64,000 bases of DNA from contig OZ245942.1 of NCBI GenBank assembly GCA_965230065.1, positions 806,001 to 870,000 on the forward strand, in the 5' to 3' direction. A program made the position numbers and the translations under genes. Within the stretch, counting starts at the first letter, position 1, and every line of letters begins with the position of its first letter. Source of the DNA: G965230065 sp965230065 (GTDB lineage Bacteria; Bacteroidota; Bacteroidia; Cytophagales; Cyclobacteriaceae). The notes beneath the pieces are model-generated. The model worked only from the letters and a program-made list of their open reading frames with translations, ran no database searches and was not told the DNA's origin. Positions 1 to 9,464 of this stretch are shown here, piece after piece.

Positions 1-936
1 AAGGGCACCTGCAACAATCTCTGAGGCTGAAGCGCTGCCTTCATCAATCAATACAATCAGTGGCTGTTTTTCAAAGGAACCTTCCCGATAAGCACGGGCT
101 TCAGAGTTATAACGAGGTTGTTTTCCTTCGGTATATACAATCAATTTGTTATCTCTCAGAAATTCATCGGCCATATTAATTGCCCGATCCATATATCCTC
201 CAGGATTTCCTTGTAAATCGAGGATTAACTTTTTCATGCCCTGTTGCTCGAGATCAGCCATGGCCGCTTTGAACTCATCAAAGGTAGTAGCAGCAAAACG
301 GCTAATCTTGATATAGCCAATTTCTTCATTTACCATATAACTCACATCCAGTGAGTTTTGAGGGATTTTATCCCTTGTAATTGTAAAGTCAAGCAACTCA
401 TCATACCCTCTGCGCTTAATCCCTACTTTTACTTCACTTCCTTTGGGACCTCTTAAAAGATCAAATACCGTTTGGTTATCCAGGTCTTCGCCTACAACTA
501 CTTTTTCATCTACTTTTACAATTTTATCACCGCTCATCAATCCTACTTCTTCTGAAGGCCCGCCACCTAATGGGGCGACTACATAAATAGTGTCTCTAAC
601 AATACTGAACTCAATACCTATCCCTTCAAACTCACCCTCTAACTGCGATTTGGCCAGTTCTAATTCTTCAGCCGGAATATATACGGAATGCGGATCTAAT
701 TTTTCCAATACAGTATTGATAGCTACGTCTATCAGTTCGTCGGTATCTACTTCATCTACATAATCCCGTTCTACATACATCAAAATATCTTTCAGTTTTG
801 TAATACCACTGATGAGGTCATTTTTAGTGCTATTACCATCTGCCATTGTAGCTCCTATAAGAATACCTGCAGCCACAGCCAATGTTAGTAAAAGGGGAAG
901 TCTAATGTGGAAATCTGAATTTTTTGTCTTGCTCAC
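1..936 (-). CDS. S41 family C-terminal processing peptidase, partial (C-terminus outside window)
   Basis: A periplasmic serine protease of the CtpA/Tsp family that trims C-termini of exported proteins. The reading frame starts with GTG at 936, gives MSKTKNSDFHIRL, and stays open for 312 codons to the window edge. Residues about 13-30 form a hydrophobic signal anchor. A PDZ domain follows near residues 85-170 (GEFEGIGIEF, GLMSGDKIVKVD), then the peptidase core with a GNPGGYMD strand. The GSASASE motif at residues 300-306 carries the catalytic serine; the catalytic lysine lies beyond the window. It is transcribed divergently from the di-iron protein at 1169. The family call is secure; the GTG start is inferred from the membrane anchor directly after it. 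A second, distinct S41 peptidase lies at 16617-18278. Confidence 0.93.
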   Translation of the reverse strand, partial: MSKTKNSDFHIRLPLLLTLAVAAGILIGATMADGNSTKNDLISGITKLKDILMYVERDYVDEVDTDELIDVAINTVLEKLDPHSVYIPAEELELAKSQLEGEFEGIGIEFSIVRDTIYVVAPLGGGPSEEVGLMSGDKIVKVDEKVVVGEDLDNQTVFDLLRGPKGSEVKVGIKRRGYDELLDFTITRDKIPQNSLDVSYMVNEEIGYIKISRFAATTFDEFKAAMADLEQQGMKKLILDLQGNPGGYMDRAINMADEFLRDNKLIVYTEGKQPRYNSEARAYREGSFEKQPLIVLIDEGSASASEIVAGAL

Positions 937-1109
937 GTTATATAATATTTAAAAATTTACTACTAACCTGCATAAATTGTAACGAACAAACAATTATAGA
1001 GGATATAAAATAGGGATAAATTTAATAGTTCTCAATAAAACTAACACATTAAATATTGTTTCGTTTTTGATTATGTTGAATATAAACCAATAAAGGAGTA
1101 ATTTTACAT

Positions 1110-1117
1110 TATATTTG
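1110..1117 (+). promoter_or_regulatory. Bacteroidota -7 promoter element
   Basis: TATATTTG matches the TAnnTTTG -7 element of Bacteroidota sigma-A promoters exactly and sits 51 bp before the ATG at 1169. I see no clear TTTG at the usual -33 spacing, so this is a moderate call. The rest of 937-1168 is AT-rich and shows no gene. Confidence 0.45.
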
Positions 1118-1168
1118 CAACATTTTCCTCTTAAATTAAGGATTAATTAATAATTTGAGTTAACACGC

Positions 1169-1918
1169 ATGGGCACATACACTAAAAAGCGGATTGACGA
1201 GATTGTAGACGAAAATTACGTGCATGCCTCTGTCTTGTACCATTTCGGTATTAAATTTTACGATTATCACGAAAAAACACTCGAGCAGGTGTGCCAGGAA
1301 CGTGGATTGAATATGTCTCAGGTAATTTCCAGTTTGGAATCAGTGAATACAAAAGATGAAAAACACGATTTGGCACTGTTTTCATATCCGGTCGATATTA
1401 TCATTGAATACCTGAAACATACGCATTATATTTTTATCAAAGAACGCTTGCCCTATCTGGCTAAGTTGATTGAAAGCCTTCCTGATATACCTAGCAAAAA
1501 TGTTGCTAGCGATCTCAAATTTGTTTTCCCTTTGTTCGTGGAAGACTTGATCCATCACATTTATGAAGAGGAAGACACGTTGTTTTCTTATGTACTTTCG
1601 CTGAACCAGGCCCTGATTTCATTTTATAAACCGACCCAGCTTTACATTGATATGGAACGATATTCTATCCAAAACCTGGCGATTGGGCATGATATTGATG
1701 ATGATGAAATGCGGGGCATCAGGGAAATCACAAATGATTATTCCCTGGGTGCCATTACCGAAAACCTGCACCTACGGGTAGTTTATGCAGAGCTTCAACG
1801 TTTTGAAAAAGAGCTTTGCACGCATGCCCGCATAGAAAATGAAATTTTATTTCCCAAAGCTCTGATGCTTGAAAAAGAAGTAAAAAGAATGCTGAAAGGA
1901 AAAACCAGGCTGAACTAA
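1169..1918 (+). CDS. Ric/ScdA/YtfE-like di-iron (hemerythrin-fold) protein
   Basis: Similar to the iron-sulfur cluster repair proteins Ric/ScdA/YtfE. Residues about 8-60 resemble the ScdA N-terminal domain (DUF542: VLYHFGIKF, then LEQVCQERGL). The rest is a helical hemerythrin-like domain with ligand candidates H84/H86, H129/H130 with E133-135, H174, H219 and E223. Known members have a Cys-Cys-Gly-Gly pair after the GIDF motif; here that spot reads YDYH, so the cysteines are missing. The stop codon directly abuts the ruvX ATG, and the ruvX-def order continues on the same strand, so the three are likely cotranscribed. A role in damage repair or NO/iron sensing is inferred from the family only. 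Confidence 0.8.
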   Translation: MGTYTKKRIDEIVDENYVHASVLYHFGIKFYDYHEKTLEQVCQERGLNMSQVISSLESVNTKDEKHDLALFSYPVDIIIEYLKHTHYIFIKERLPYLAKLIESLPDIPSKNVASDLKFVFPLFVEDLIHHIYEEEDTLFSYVLSLNQALISFYKPTQLYIDMERYSIQNLAIGHDIDDDEMRGIREITNDYSLGAITENLHLRVVYAELQRFEKELCTHARIENEILFPKALMLEKEVKRMLKGKTRLN

Positions 1919-2329
1919 ATGGGGCGTATTCTTGCCATTGACTACGGACGAAAGCGCACAGGGCTTGCTGTAACAGACCCGCTGAAAATTATCGCGACTG
2001 CCCTGGAAACCGTTCCCACTTCTGAAGTTTTCTCATATTTACAAAAATACCTGCAAAAAGAAGATGTGGAAGCTTTTGTTGTGGGGATGCCTAAAGGTAT
2101 GCATAATGAAGATACAGATGTAACCAAAGATGTTGAACGATTTGCTACCGGGTTAGAGAAAAAATTCCCTACAAAACCCGTTTATTTGCATGACGAACGG
2201 TTTACCTCCAAAATGGCGATGGATGCCATGATTACCGGAGGCACTTCTAAAAAATACCGAAGAAAGAAAGAAAATATTGACAAAGTAAGCGCTGTAATTA
2301 TTTTACAGTCATTTTTAGAAAAGAAGTAA
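1919..2329 (+). CDS. ruvX: RuvX/YqgF family Holliday junction resolvase-like nuclease
   Basis: A 136-residue RNase H-fold protein of the YqgF/RuvX family, linked to Holliday junction resolution and pre-16S rRNA 5' end processing. The N-terminal strand RILAIDYGRKRTGLAVTD holds the first acidic residue (D8). VVGMPKGMHN and VYLHDERFTSKMA are typical later motifs, and the C-terminal KENIDKVSAVIILQSFL carries the last acidic residue. The length is normal for the family. The ATG follows the upstream stop codon without a gap and def begins two bases after its end, which points to translational coupling. Confidence 0.95.
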   Translation: MGRILAIDYGRKRTGLAVTDPLKIIATALETVPTSEVFSYLQKYLQKEDVEAFVVGMPKGMHNEDTDVTKDVERFATGLEKKFPTKPVYLHDERFTSKMAMDAMITGGTSKKYRRKKENIDKVSAVIILQSFLEKK

Positions 2330-2331
2330 GT

Positions 2332-2883
2332 ATGATTTACCCCATTGTATTGTACGGAGACCCTGTACTAAAAAAGCCCGGACAAGAAATAGAGCCTGAC
2401 AGCATAGATATAAAGCAACTAAGCGAAGATATGTTTGAAACCATGTACCAGGCAAGTGGTGTAGGCTTGGCTGCACCGCAAATTGGGAAAAGCCTGAGGA
2501 TGTTTGTGATTGACAGTGGCCCCATGGAAGATGATGAAACTGGTATAAAAAGGGTTTTTGTGAACCCCGAAATTATTGAAGAAACAGGTAAGGAATGGTC
2601 TTTTGAAGAAGGTTGCCTGAGCATACCTGGTATCAGAGCCGATGTGTACAGAAATGAAAAGATAACCATCCGGTATTTTGATGAAAACTGGGAGGAGCAT
2701 GAAGAAACCTTTGCGGGATTGCCCGCCCGGGTTATTTTACATGAATACGATCACATTGAGGGTGTACTTTTTACTGATCACATCAAAGGGTTGAAAAAAC
2801 AACTGTTTAAAAAGAAACTGAATAACATAAGTCGCGGACAAGCTGATGTGGATTATAAGGTGAAGTTGCCTGTCAGGCGGTAG
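2332..2883 (+). CDS. def: Peptide deformylase
   Basis: Removes the formyl group from the N-terminal methionine of new proteins. All three family motifs are present: GVGLAAPQIG at 43-52, EGCLSIPG at 93-100 with metal ligand C95, and HEYDH at 137-141 with two metal-binding histidines and the catalytic glutamate. At 183 residues it is of usual size. It is the third gene of a tight cluster after ruvX, an arrangement often seen in Bacteroidota. Confidence 0.97.
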   Translation: MIYPIVLYGDPVLKKPGQEIEPDSIDIKQLSEDMFETMYQASGVGLAAPQIGKSLRMFVIDSGPMEDDETGIKRVFVNPEIIEETGKEWSFEEGCLSIPGIRADVYRNEKITIRYFDENWEEHEETFAGLPARVILHEYDHIEGVLFTDHIKGLKKQLFKKKLNNISRGQADVDYKVKLPVRR

Positions 2884-2924
2884 GCTTAGATTTTTATTCC
2901 CTGCATTAATAAACTCTAAGCTGT

Positions 2925-3034
2925 TAGCCACAAGCTTTTAGCTTTGCTTTGTTTTATTTCTCCGGAATTTGCAATAAAATGTATCATACTTCATTTTGAG
3001 GATATATTTACCAAAGGCTTATAGCTTGTGGCTA
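2925..3034. repeat. Separated inverted repeat
   Basis: TAGCCACAAGC at 2925-2935 is repeated in reverse complement at 3024-3034, with weaker matching on both sides. The arms lie in the 170-bp gap between def and the aminotransferase and are about 90 bp apart. They may be ends of a small non-autonomous repeat; no TA dinucleotide duplication is clear. Confidence 0.5.
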
Positions 3035-3053
3035 TTAGCTTTATACTCATTTT

Positions 3054-4226
3054 ATGATAAATTCAAACCTTCAGCAGTCATTCAAATCAAAACTTCCGCA
3101 GGTTGGCACTACTATTTTTACAGTGATGTCCAAAATGGCACAGGAGCACGGTGCTGTCAATCTTTCGCAGGGATTTCCTGATTTTCCAGTATCGCCCGAC
3201 CTGATTGCGTTGGTTAACCAACATATGCAAAAAGGCAGTAACCAATACGCACCTATGCAGGGTGTTTCTGGCCTTCGGGAACAAATCTCTGAGATAATTC
3301 TTAACCTCTATGAAAAAACGGTCAATCCCGACACAGAAATCACTATTACTTCCGGAGGGGCCGAAGCTATTTTTTCATCAGTTGCGGCCATCATTCAGCC
3401 TGGGGAGGAAGCTATTATTTTAGAACCTGCCTATGATTGTTATGCCCCGGCTGTTGAGCTTTGTGGGGGAAAACCGATATATGTGCCACTCAGCCCGGAA
3501 GATTTTTCGGTAGATTGGCAGTCAGTGAAAGATCACATTACGGAGAAAACCAGGCTGATTTTTATCAATACACCTCACAATCCTTCAGGTACAGTATTAT
3601 CTGCTGATGATCTACATGTATTGGCCGAAATTGTCAGGGATACTTCTGTTTTCATCATCAGCGATGAGGTGTACGAGCATATTATTTTTGACAGACTGCC
3701 CCACCAATCTGTATTGCGGCACGAAGAACTGGCTGCCCGCTCTGTGGCGGTTTCTTCTTTTGGCAAAACTTTTCATGCTACGGGCTGGAAAGTGGGGTAT
3801 TGCGTGGCCCCGGACTGGCTGATGAAAGAAATCAGAAAAGTGCACCAATATGTGCAGTTCAGTGTACATACCCCTACCCAGATGGCGCTGGCCGAATACC
3901 TGGCTGACGAAAAAAATTATGCAGGATTAGCCACATATTATCAGCAAAAGCGGGATTTGTTTATAGAACTGATGAAGGATTTACCTTTCAAAGCTGTACC
4001 ATCCAAAGGCACCTATTTTCAGCTATTTTCCTATAAAAATTTTAGTAACGAGCCTGACCAGGCTTTGGCTGAACACTTGACGAAAAAAGCAAAAGTAGCC
4101 AGTATTCCTGTTAGCGTTTTTTATCATAACCAAACTGACCACCAATACCTGCGGTTTTGTTTTGCGAAAGGGGATGATACTTTGCAGGAAGCAGCGGGGT
4201 TTTTACATTCCATGCTCAACCCATAG
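3054..4226 (+). CDS. PLP-dependent aminotransferase, methionine aminotransferase (YbdL) type
   Basis: A fold-type I class I/II aminotransferase of 390 residues. In this family methionine or other hydrophobic amino acids are transaminated, often with glutamine as partner. Visible motifs are the substrate loop NLSQGFPDFP, the NPSGT asparagine (N176), the ISDEVY aspartate (D204) and the PLP-binding lysine K238 in SSFGKTFHATGW. In many Bacteroidota the partner omega-amidase follows directly; here it lies 9 kb away at 13107. The 3' portion (3813-4185) is duplicated at 11225-11597, and beyond the shared block the two C-termini differ. Confidence 0.9.
   Translation: MINSNLQQSFKSKLPQVGTTIFTVMSKMAQEHGAVNLSQGFPDFPVSPDLIALVNQHMQKGSNQYAPMQGVSGLREQISEIILNLYEKTVNPDTEITITSGGAEAIFSSVAAIIQPGEEAIILEPAYDCYAPAVELCGGKPIYVPLSPEDFSVDWQSVKDHITEKTRLIFINTPHNPSGTVLSADDLHVLAEIVRDTSVFIISDEVYEHIIFDRLPHQSVLRHEELAARSVAVSSFGKTFHATGWKVGYCVAPDWLMKEIRKVHQYVQFSVHTPTQMALAEYLADEKNYAGLATYYQQKRDLFIELMKDLPFKAVPSKGTYFQLFSYKNFSNEPDQALAEHLTKKAKVASIPVSVFYHNQTDHQYLRFCFAKGDDTLQEAAGFLHSMLNP
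3813..4185 (+). repeat. Direct repeat, copy 1 (inside aminotransferase gene)
   Basis: This 373-bp block reappears in direct orientation at 11225-11597. I count about 12 mismatches and no gaps. Both edges are sharp: similarity starts at GACTGGCTG and stops right after ACTTTGC. The pair brackets the whole sus/IS3/sigma region, so it marks either a tandem gene duplication split by an insertion or a recombination junction. Confidence 0.9.
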
Positions 4227-4259
4227 TTATAAAAAATATATACACCACTTTCTGCTAAT

Positions 4260-5552
4260 TTAAACAGCTTGGAACATAATAGGTTGAGAATAAATTCTTT
4301 CCACTGTAGAAACATAGGCTTCTATCCTAAGATACTTAATTTGTGGCCTACCTTCTGTGTCCAGAGGTATGTCATAGGTATATGAATTTGCTCCCCCCTC
4401 TCTCATTACTTGTTTTTGATCAGCAACAATAAAGATGCCTGCATCTTGGTTCAAAGTGACCTCTAGTTGATTATTAGCAAGACTAATACTTTTAAATGCC
4501 AATCCTGTACCATTGATTACACCATAAAACGCTCCATGCCTATAGGATTTTAAACATTCATGTTCTGTAAATTCAGAGACCAGCAACATATTTTGTCCTC
4601 TGTTGATGGTATGATCCGGCACGAAGAAACCCAAACATTTTCTTCCTGTCATAAGGATTTCATCCCACAATTTTATAGCCCATCCCCTTGTAGGATCTCC
4701 AAAAGTGGTACATGTATCATTAAAAACTTCAATTCCCAGCACTTTAATATCAAAATCAAGCATCTGACATACTTCTTCAAATGTAAGGCCTGACCAAACC
4801 GGATGATTTATTGTAATTCCACCCCCATCCTGAAAAAGTAATGCATCGATCATTTTCTCGAAAACGTTCTGCCAGGGTAACCCTGTTCCATAACAGTACC
4901 CATTTTCAAAAGTTTTAAATCTATTATGTGCATCAAAGGTTCCACTACTATACATTGAACCAATAGCATTAGCATGCAAAGACGAGTTGGTAAAACTGTG
5001 GTGTTCAGCATTTGGTGAAACGATAAGGTCATCAGGTATATTCTTAAAAACTTGCTCCCCCAGCTCAAATGGAACTTCTTTTTTCTGTTCTGGTGGCAGT
5101 TGACGATACCAACCACTTTCTTCACTCATAATAATCTCATTCCAATCAAATGGCCCTTCTTTAAACTTTCCTTTTTCCCAACGCACTTTTCCTTCTTCAG
5201 CATCATTAGCATTGTAAACAACTCCAAAACCTTGTTTTACCTTAAATTGATTATATCGTATTTTATCTAATGGGTAATATGGTGCAGAAGGGTAGTAATT
5301 AGAAATAGGAATATGTCTAAGATTACGCAAGTGATAGTATTTGTTTAACTGATCCTGGTTTGTAATATGGATATGGGACGTTGATGGGATCTGAGTTATC
5401 CGCTCCCAGTCCAAACCTTCATATGGATTGTTAACCAAATAGCCATCATACCTTTGTGAGGAACTAGACATTATAGGAAGCGGTATACTTCCAAAGGCAG
5501 CCATAATAGCGCCTTTGGAAATATAATCAAGGGTTTTTCTTCTTGAAATCAT
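4260..5552 (-). CDS. Secreted PHP-superfamily metal-dependent hydrolase-like protein
   Basis: A 430-residue exported protein. The N-terminus SRRKTLDYISKGAIMAAFGS has a twin arginine followed by a hydrophobic stretch, so it resembles a Tat signal. Histidine and aspartate motifs fit a PHP or related metallohydrolase fold: STSHIHITN near residue 58, NAEHHS, ITINHPVW, GIEVFND and FVPDHT. The substrate is unknown. It starts 9 bp after susD in the same orientation, so it is probably the catalytic member of this uptake locus. Its C-terminal part looks like a beta-rich domain. The family call is moderate because it rests on motif order alone. Confidence 0.65.
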   Translation of the reverse strand: MISRRKTLDYISKGAIMAAFGSIPLPIMSSSSQRYDGYLVNNPYEGLDWERITQIPSTSHIHITNQDQLNKYYHLRNLRHIPISNYYPSAPYYPLDKIRYNQFKVKQGFGVVYNANDAEEGKVRWEKGKFKEGPFDWNEIIMSEESGWYRQLPPEQKKEVPFELGEQVFKNIPDDLIVSPNAEHHSFTNSSLHANAIGSMYSSGTFDAHNRFKTFENGYCYGTGLPWQNVFEKMIDALLFQDGGGITINHPVWSGLTFEEVCQMLDFDIKVLGIEVFNDTCTTFGDPTRGWAIKLWDEILMTGRKCLGFFVPDHTINRGQNMLLVSEFTEHECLKSYRHGAFYGVINGTGLAFKSISLANNQLEVTLNQDAGIFIVADQKQVMREGGANSYTYDIPLDTEGRPQIKYLRIEAYVSTVERIYSQPIMFQAV

Positions 5553-5561
5553 TTTGTTTTT

Positions 5562-7001
5562 TTATTTATCCCACCATACTCTTGTATAAACTTCATCAGG
5601 CCCCTGCCTTTCAAATACTTCTTGCATATTTTCACCGTTAATGCTCACTTCAGAGGCAGGGTAAGTGAGTCTTCGGTGAATTTGAAATCTGGACTCATCC
5701 AATTCGGGATAGCCGCTTCTTCTCCAGTTGGCAAATGTTTCTATCCAATTATAATGAGTTTCTATCCAATATTGCGTGTTGATCATTTCTAAAGCATTCC
5801 CCTCAATAAAAGGGTGTTTATCCAAATACTGGTCAATTACCTCTTCAGAAATAATAGTTTCAGGATCATAAATTGACAGTTGTTGCATGGCAGCACGAAC
5901 CCCACTTTCATATAATTTTTTAGGATCTTCGTCTATCCATCCACGAACCGCAGCTTCTGCTTTCAGATATTGTACCTGTGCAAAACTGTGATGCATAAAT
6001 GGAGCATCATAGTGTCCAAAGGTATTGGGTGGTGACACAGAATAAGATTCTAACGGGTCATTTACTTCGCTGGTTGGAGTAAATGGTGGCAACCCCTGTT
6101 GTAAAGATGGATCCAAATTTCCATCTGGCAATTGACAGTATATCTCTATTCGGGGATCCTCGGTTTCTTTTAATATGTCAACAAAGGGTGCTGCCAATTT
6201 CCAGGTATCATAATATACAAAGGGCGTAGCCTGACCATTTGAAATAGTAGCATAATAAGTATTTGGTTTATACAACATATAACAATTATCATCATTACTT
6301 TCAAACACACCTCCGTCTACAGCTTTATTCACCCATTCCTCAGCCATGTCAGGGTCAACTTTAACCAATCTCATGGCTAACCTAAGCATCAGGCTATAAC
6401 AGAATTTACTCCACTTCTCAATATTCCCATGATAGATAAGATCGCTTTCAGCAGGCATTGGCAAGGTCTGATCAAACTTCTGACCTGCATCTGCCAATTC
6501 ATTCAACATGTCTTTATAGATTAATTCCTGAGCATCATAAGCTGGTGCCAGATTTTGATCAAGATATCCTGCTCCAGCTTCAAAGTATGGTACATCTCCA
6601 TAAGTATCTGTTAATCGGTGAAAAATGTAAACTTTTAAAATTCTACCAATGTTATGGTAATTTACATACTGGGCATCTTGAGTTTTATCCAAAAAATCCA
6701 CTACATTTTTAAGGGAAGTAGTATAGATATAATCGAAATGATAATTACCGCCTCCGGGATATTTATATCCCTCAAATTGAACACCATAAGCACTTACCTG
6801 GTACATAAGCTGCCCTAAAAAGGTAAAGTTTGTATAATAGGCTCTTTCTAAAAGAGCCAATTCTATTGCAGGCAATGTAAAATCCAGACTTGGCTCAGCT
6901 ACTAAATCTGGACTTTGATTCAATTCTTCAAAACCATCATCACATGAAAAAGTAGGAATAACAAATAATATTAATAGCAGGGATATATATGGCAGTTTCA
7001 T
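5562..7001 (-). CDS. SusD/RagB family outer-membrane nutrient-binding lipoprotein
   Basis: The surface lipoprotein that caps a SusC transporter. A signal peptide ends in the lipobox FSC with the lipid cysteine near residue 20. Helical TPR-like segments follow and the protein ends in the usual SusD C-terminal region (FANWRRSGYPEL, RLTYPASE). The length of 479 residues is normal. It is 11 bp downstream of the susC remnant. The coding frame is intact, but without the SusC N-terminal half the pair cannot function as a transporter. Confidence 0.92.
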   Translation of the reverse strand: MKLPYISLLLILFVIPTFSCDDGFEELNQSPDLVAEPSLDFTLPAIELALLERAYYTNFTFLGQLMYQVSAYGVQFEGYKYPGGGNYHFDYIYTTSLKNVVDFLDKTQDAQYVNYHNIGRILKVYIFHRLTDTYGDVPYFEAGAGYLDQNLAPAYDAQELIYKDMLNELADAGQKFDQTLPMPAESDLIYHGNIEKWSKFCYSLMLRLAMRLVKVDPDMAEEWVNKAVDGGVFESNDDNCYMLYKPNTYYATISNGQATPFVYYDTWKLAAPFVDILKETEDPRIEIYCQLPDGNLDPSLQQGLPPFTPTSEVNDPLESYSVSPPNTFGHYDAPFMHHSFAQVQYLKAEAAVRGWIDEDPKKLYESGVRAAMQQLSIYDPETIISEEVIDQYLDKHPFIEGNALEMINTQYWIETHYNWIETFANWRRSGYPELDESRFQIHRRLTYPASEVSINGENMQEVFERQGPDEVYTRVWWDK

Positions 7002-7012
7002 TACTTTTTTTA

Positions 7013-8248
7013 TTAAAATTTAACATTTAGATTGAACCCCAGGCTTCTAGTGGTTGGATAAACCGTAGCTGCAATACCTTGTGCATTTCCGCTTAGTGTA
7101 TTGCTCTCAGGATCTATATTAGGTGTGTTTTTATAAAGTATGGCAAGGTTTCTTCCAATAAAGGAGATAGATGCATCGGTTATTGGCCAATTGCCTATTA
7201 ATTTTTTTGGTAATTGATATTTAACAGACAGCTCACGGAGTTTAACAAAGCTGGCATCGTAAACAAACGCTTCTGTAAACCCTGCTATATTTCTATAATA
7301 CTGTTGTAAATTTTCCACAGGAACGCGTATCTGATTTACTTCACCTGATTCATTGACGCCCTCTCCAATAATTCCATTTTCCCTTCCGTTTAATGTCATC
7401 TGATGTTTACCATGCGTAACTCCTAAAGAATTGAGTTCGGAATAAATGTCTCCACCAAACTTTGAGTCTACAAATACTCTCAGGCTTAAGCCTTTCCATG
7501 TGAACTCGTTGGTCAATCCAAATAATTTATCATATATCCCACTCCCTAATACTGCCGTAGTTGGGGCGCGTTTTGGATAGCCATTCATATCATATACAAT
7601 GTTATTGCCTTCATCTCTCAAATATTGAAACCCCTTAATAGTGCTATAAGGAAGCCCTTCTTCTACATGCAAATAAGCAGCACCCGTTTTTGATTCTGCG
7701 ATTTGAATGGTTGACAGGCTCTCTCCCAGATGATCTACATTGTTTTTATTATAAGAAAAAGCAGCAAGAACTGACCATCTGAAACCCCCTCTTTCAATGG
7801 GGGAAGCCTGAATGCCTATCTCCAACCCCTTGTTAGATAGTTCCCCTACATTTAGAATGGCTTGGGTATATCCTGTGGTTCGGGAAACGCTCGATTTTAC
7901 AATGTCCTGGGTTGTTTTACGGTTATAGTATGTTAATTGAAAATCAAGTGCCCGTCGAAATAACGACAACTCCAAACCCGCTTCAAACTCTTTGGATAAC
8001 AAGGGTTGAAGTAGTTTGTTAGGAATAGTAGTATTCCCAATGGTTTGTAAACTTATACCATCATAATTATCGTTATCCAGTGTATAAGTCAGGTCCAATT
8101 GATAAGGATCAGTATCTCCGCTTACCTGAGCATAGGCTCCTCTGATTTTTCCGTATGTCAGCCAGGCAGGCAAGTTAAATGTTTCAGAGAAAACATAAGC
8201 CGCTGAAACTGAAGGATAGAAAAGTGAATTATGGTCTTCCCCCGTTAA
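7013..8248 (-). pseudogene. SusC/RagA TonB-linked outer-membrane protein, 5' part deleted
   Basis: About 412 codons remain of a protein that is normally 1000 or more residues. What is left is the C-terminal part of the 22-strand barrel, with typical text such as FYPSVSAAYVFSE, FEAGLELSLFRRALDFQLTYY and the terminal strand TRSLGFNLNVKF. The signal peptide, carboxypeptidase-like domain, plug and first barrel half are gone. The break coincides with the left end of the IS3-family element. A GTG inside the IS end could start an in-frame product, but it would lack a signal peptide. Confidence 0.9.
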
Positions 8249-8287
8249 AGTAGACACTGAAAAAAGAGTAAATTAGTAACCAAATCA

Positions 8288-8578
8288 GTGTCAAATATGA
8301 GAACTAGAAGAAAGTATACCAAAGAATTTAAAGAGGAGGCAGTTCGCCTCTCAGAGAGTAATGGTAGTAAGAGCCAAGTAGCTCGTGATCTAGGAATTCA
8401 CATGAGTATGTTACGCCGCTGGAAACTGGAATTACAAGAAGAGGGAAAGAAAGCGTTTTCGGGTAAAAACCCTCGGGATGAGGAAATGACTCAATTGAAG
8501 AGAGAGAACAGACGTCTTCAAGAGGAGGTGGAGATACTAAAAAAGGCGGTTGGTATCTTCAGTATTCACCCACGCTAA
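8288..8578 (+). CDS. IS3-family transposase OrfA (HTH subunit)
   Basis: This 96-residue DNA-binding part of an IS3-family transposase has the N-terminal motif RRKYTKEFKEEAVRLSE, a helix-turn-helix (SKSQVARDLGIHMSMLRRW) and a C-terminal leucine-zipper-like coil (LKRENRRLQEEVEILKKA). It ends in the slippery site used to make the OrfAB fusion. The frame has no defects. Confidence 0.93.
   Translation: MSNMRTRRKYTKEFKEEAVRLSESNGSKSQVARDLGIHMSMLRRWKLELQEEGKKAFSGKNPRDEEMTQLKRENRRLQEEVEILKKAVGIFSIHPR
8539..8545 (+). promoter_or_regulatory. Programmed -1 frameshift site (A6G) of the IS3 element
   Basis: AAAAAAG occurs in the orfA codons CTA AAA AAG. A -1 slip here continues in frame as GGWYLQYSPTLRYQF and reaches the orfB methionine region without a stop. 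That gives the usual full OrfAB transposase and explains the 47-bp gap between the two ORFs. Confidence 0.8.
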
Positions 8579-8625
8579 GATACCAATTTGTTCAAGAATA
8601 TGATGGGTGTTTTTCCATTACTGCT

Positions 8626-9453
8626 ATGTGCAGAGTACTACAAATTTCAAGGAGTGGTTATTACGCATGGTTAACACGACCTGAGAGCAATCGTAGCCGA
8701 GAAAACAGACAATTAGTGGAACAGATCAGAGATATACATCAGCAAAGTCGTCAAAGCTACGGTAGTCCCAGGGTACATGCTGAATTACAAACTATGGGAG
8801 TAGTATGTGGTAAGAACCGCATTGCCCGCTTAATGCGGCTCAATGGTATTGCGGTGGAAAAGAAAAGGAAGTTTACCAAGACGACAGACTCAAATCATCA
8901 TCTTCCTGTAGCCCCTAATCTACTAGATCAGCAATTTGAAGCAAGCAGACCTGATGCGGTATGGACCACTGATATTACGTATATCTGGACAAAAGAAGGT
9001 TGGCTGTACTTGGCTATTGTACTTGATTTGTTTTCTCGACGTATTATCGGCTGGTCTATGGCGTCCACTTTAGAGCGAACGCTGGTCATAACGGCATTGC
9101 GGATGGCAATCATGGTACGAAATCCAGTGAAAGGATTGATACATCACAGCGATAGAGGAAGCCAATATGCGAGCTATGACTACCAACGGATTCTTGAACA
9201 AAAGGGAATAAGGTGTAGCATGAGCCGTAGAGGAAACTGTTACGATAATGCCCCAACAGAGAGTTACTTTGCCACTTTGAAACGGGAGTTGGTTTACCGT
9301 AGAAATTACTCGAGCCATACTGAGGCTAAACAAGATATCTTCGAGTATATTGAGGTATGGTATAACCGAAAGAGGAAACATTCTGCAATTGAATATATGA
9401 GTCCGATAGAATATGAGCATCAGTGGAAAAAATCAATATCTACTGCTGCTTAA
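8626..9453 (+). CDS. IS3-family transposase OrfB (DDE integrase domain)
   Basis: The catalytic part of an IS3-family transposase, probably made mainly as a frameshift fusion with OrfA. The HTH_21-like segment (RQSYGSPRVHAEL) precedes an rve/DDE core. The triad is intact: D116 in TTDITYI, D176 in HHSDRGSQYAS and E212 in NAPTESYFATLKREL. The frame is open and of full length (275 codons from the internal ATG), so the element may still be active. Confidence 0.95.
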   Translation: MCRVLQISRSGYYAWLTRPESNRSRENRQLVEQIRDIHQQSRQSYGSPRVHAELQTMGVVCGKNRIARLMRLNGIAVEKKRKFTKTTDSNHHLPVAPNLLDQQFEASRPDAVWTTDITYIWTKEGWLYLAIVLDLFSRRIIGWSMASTLERTLVITALRMAIMVRNPVKGLIHHSDRGSQYASYDYQRILEQKGIRCSMSRRGNCYDNAPTESYFATLKRELVYRRNYSSHTEAKQDIFEYIEVWYNRKRKHSAIEYMSPIEYEHQWKKSISTAA

Positions 9454-9464
9454 CTGAATGTCTA

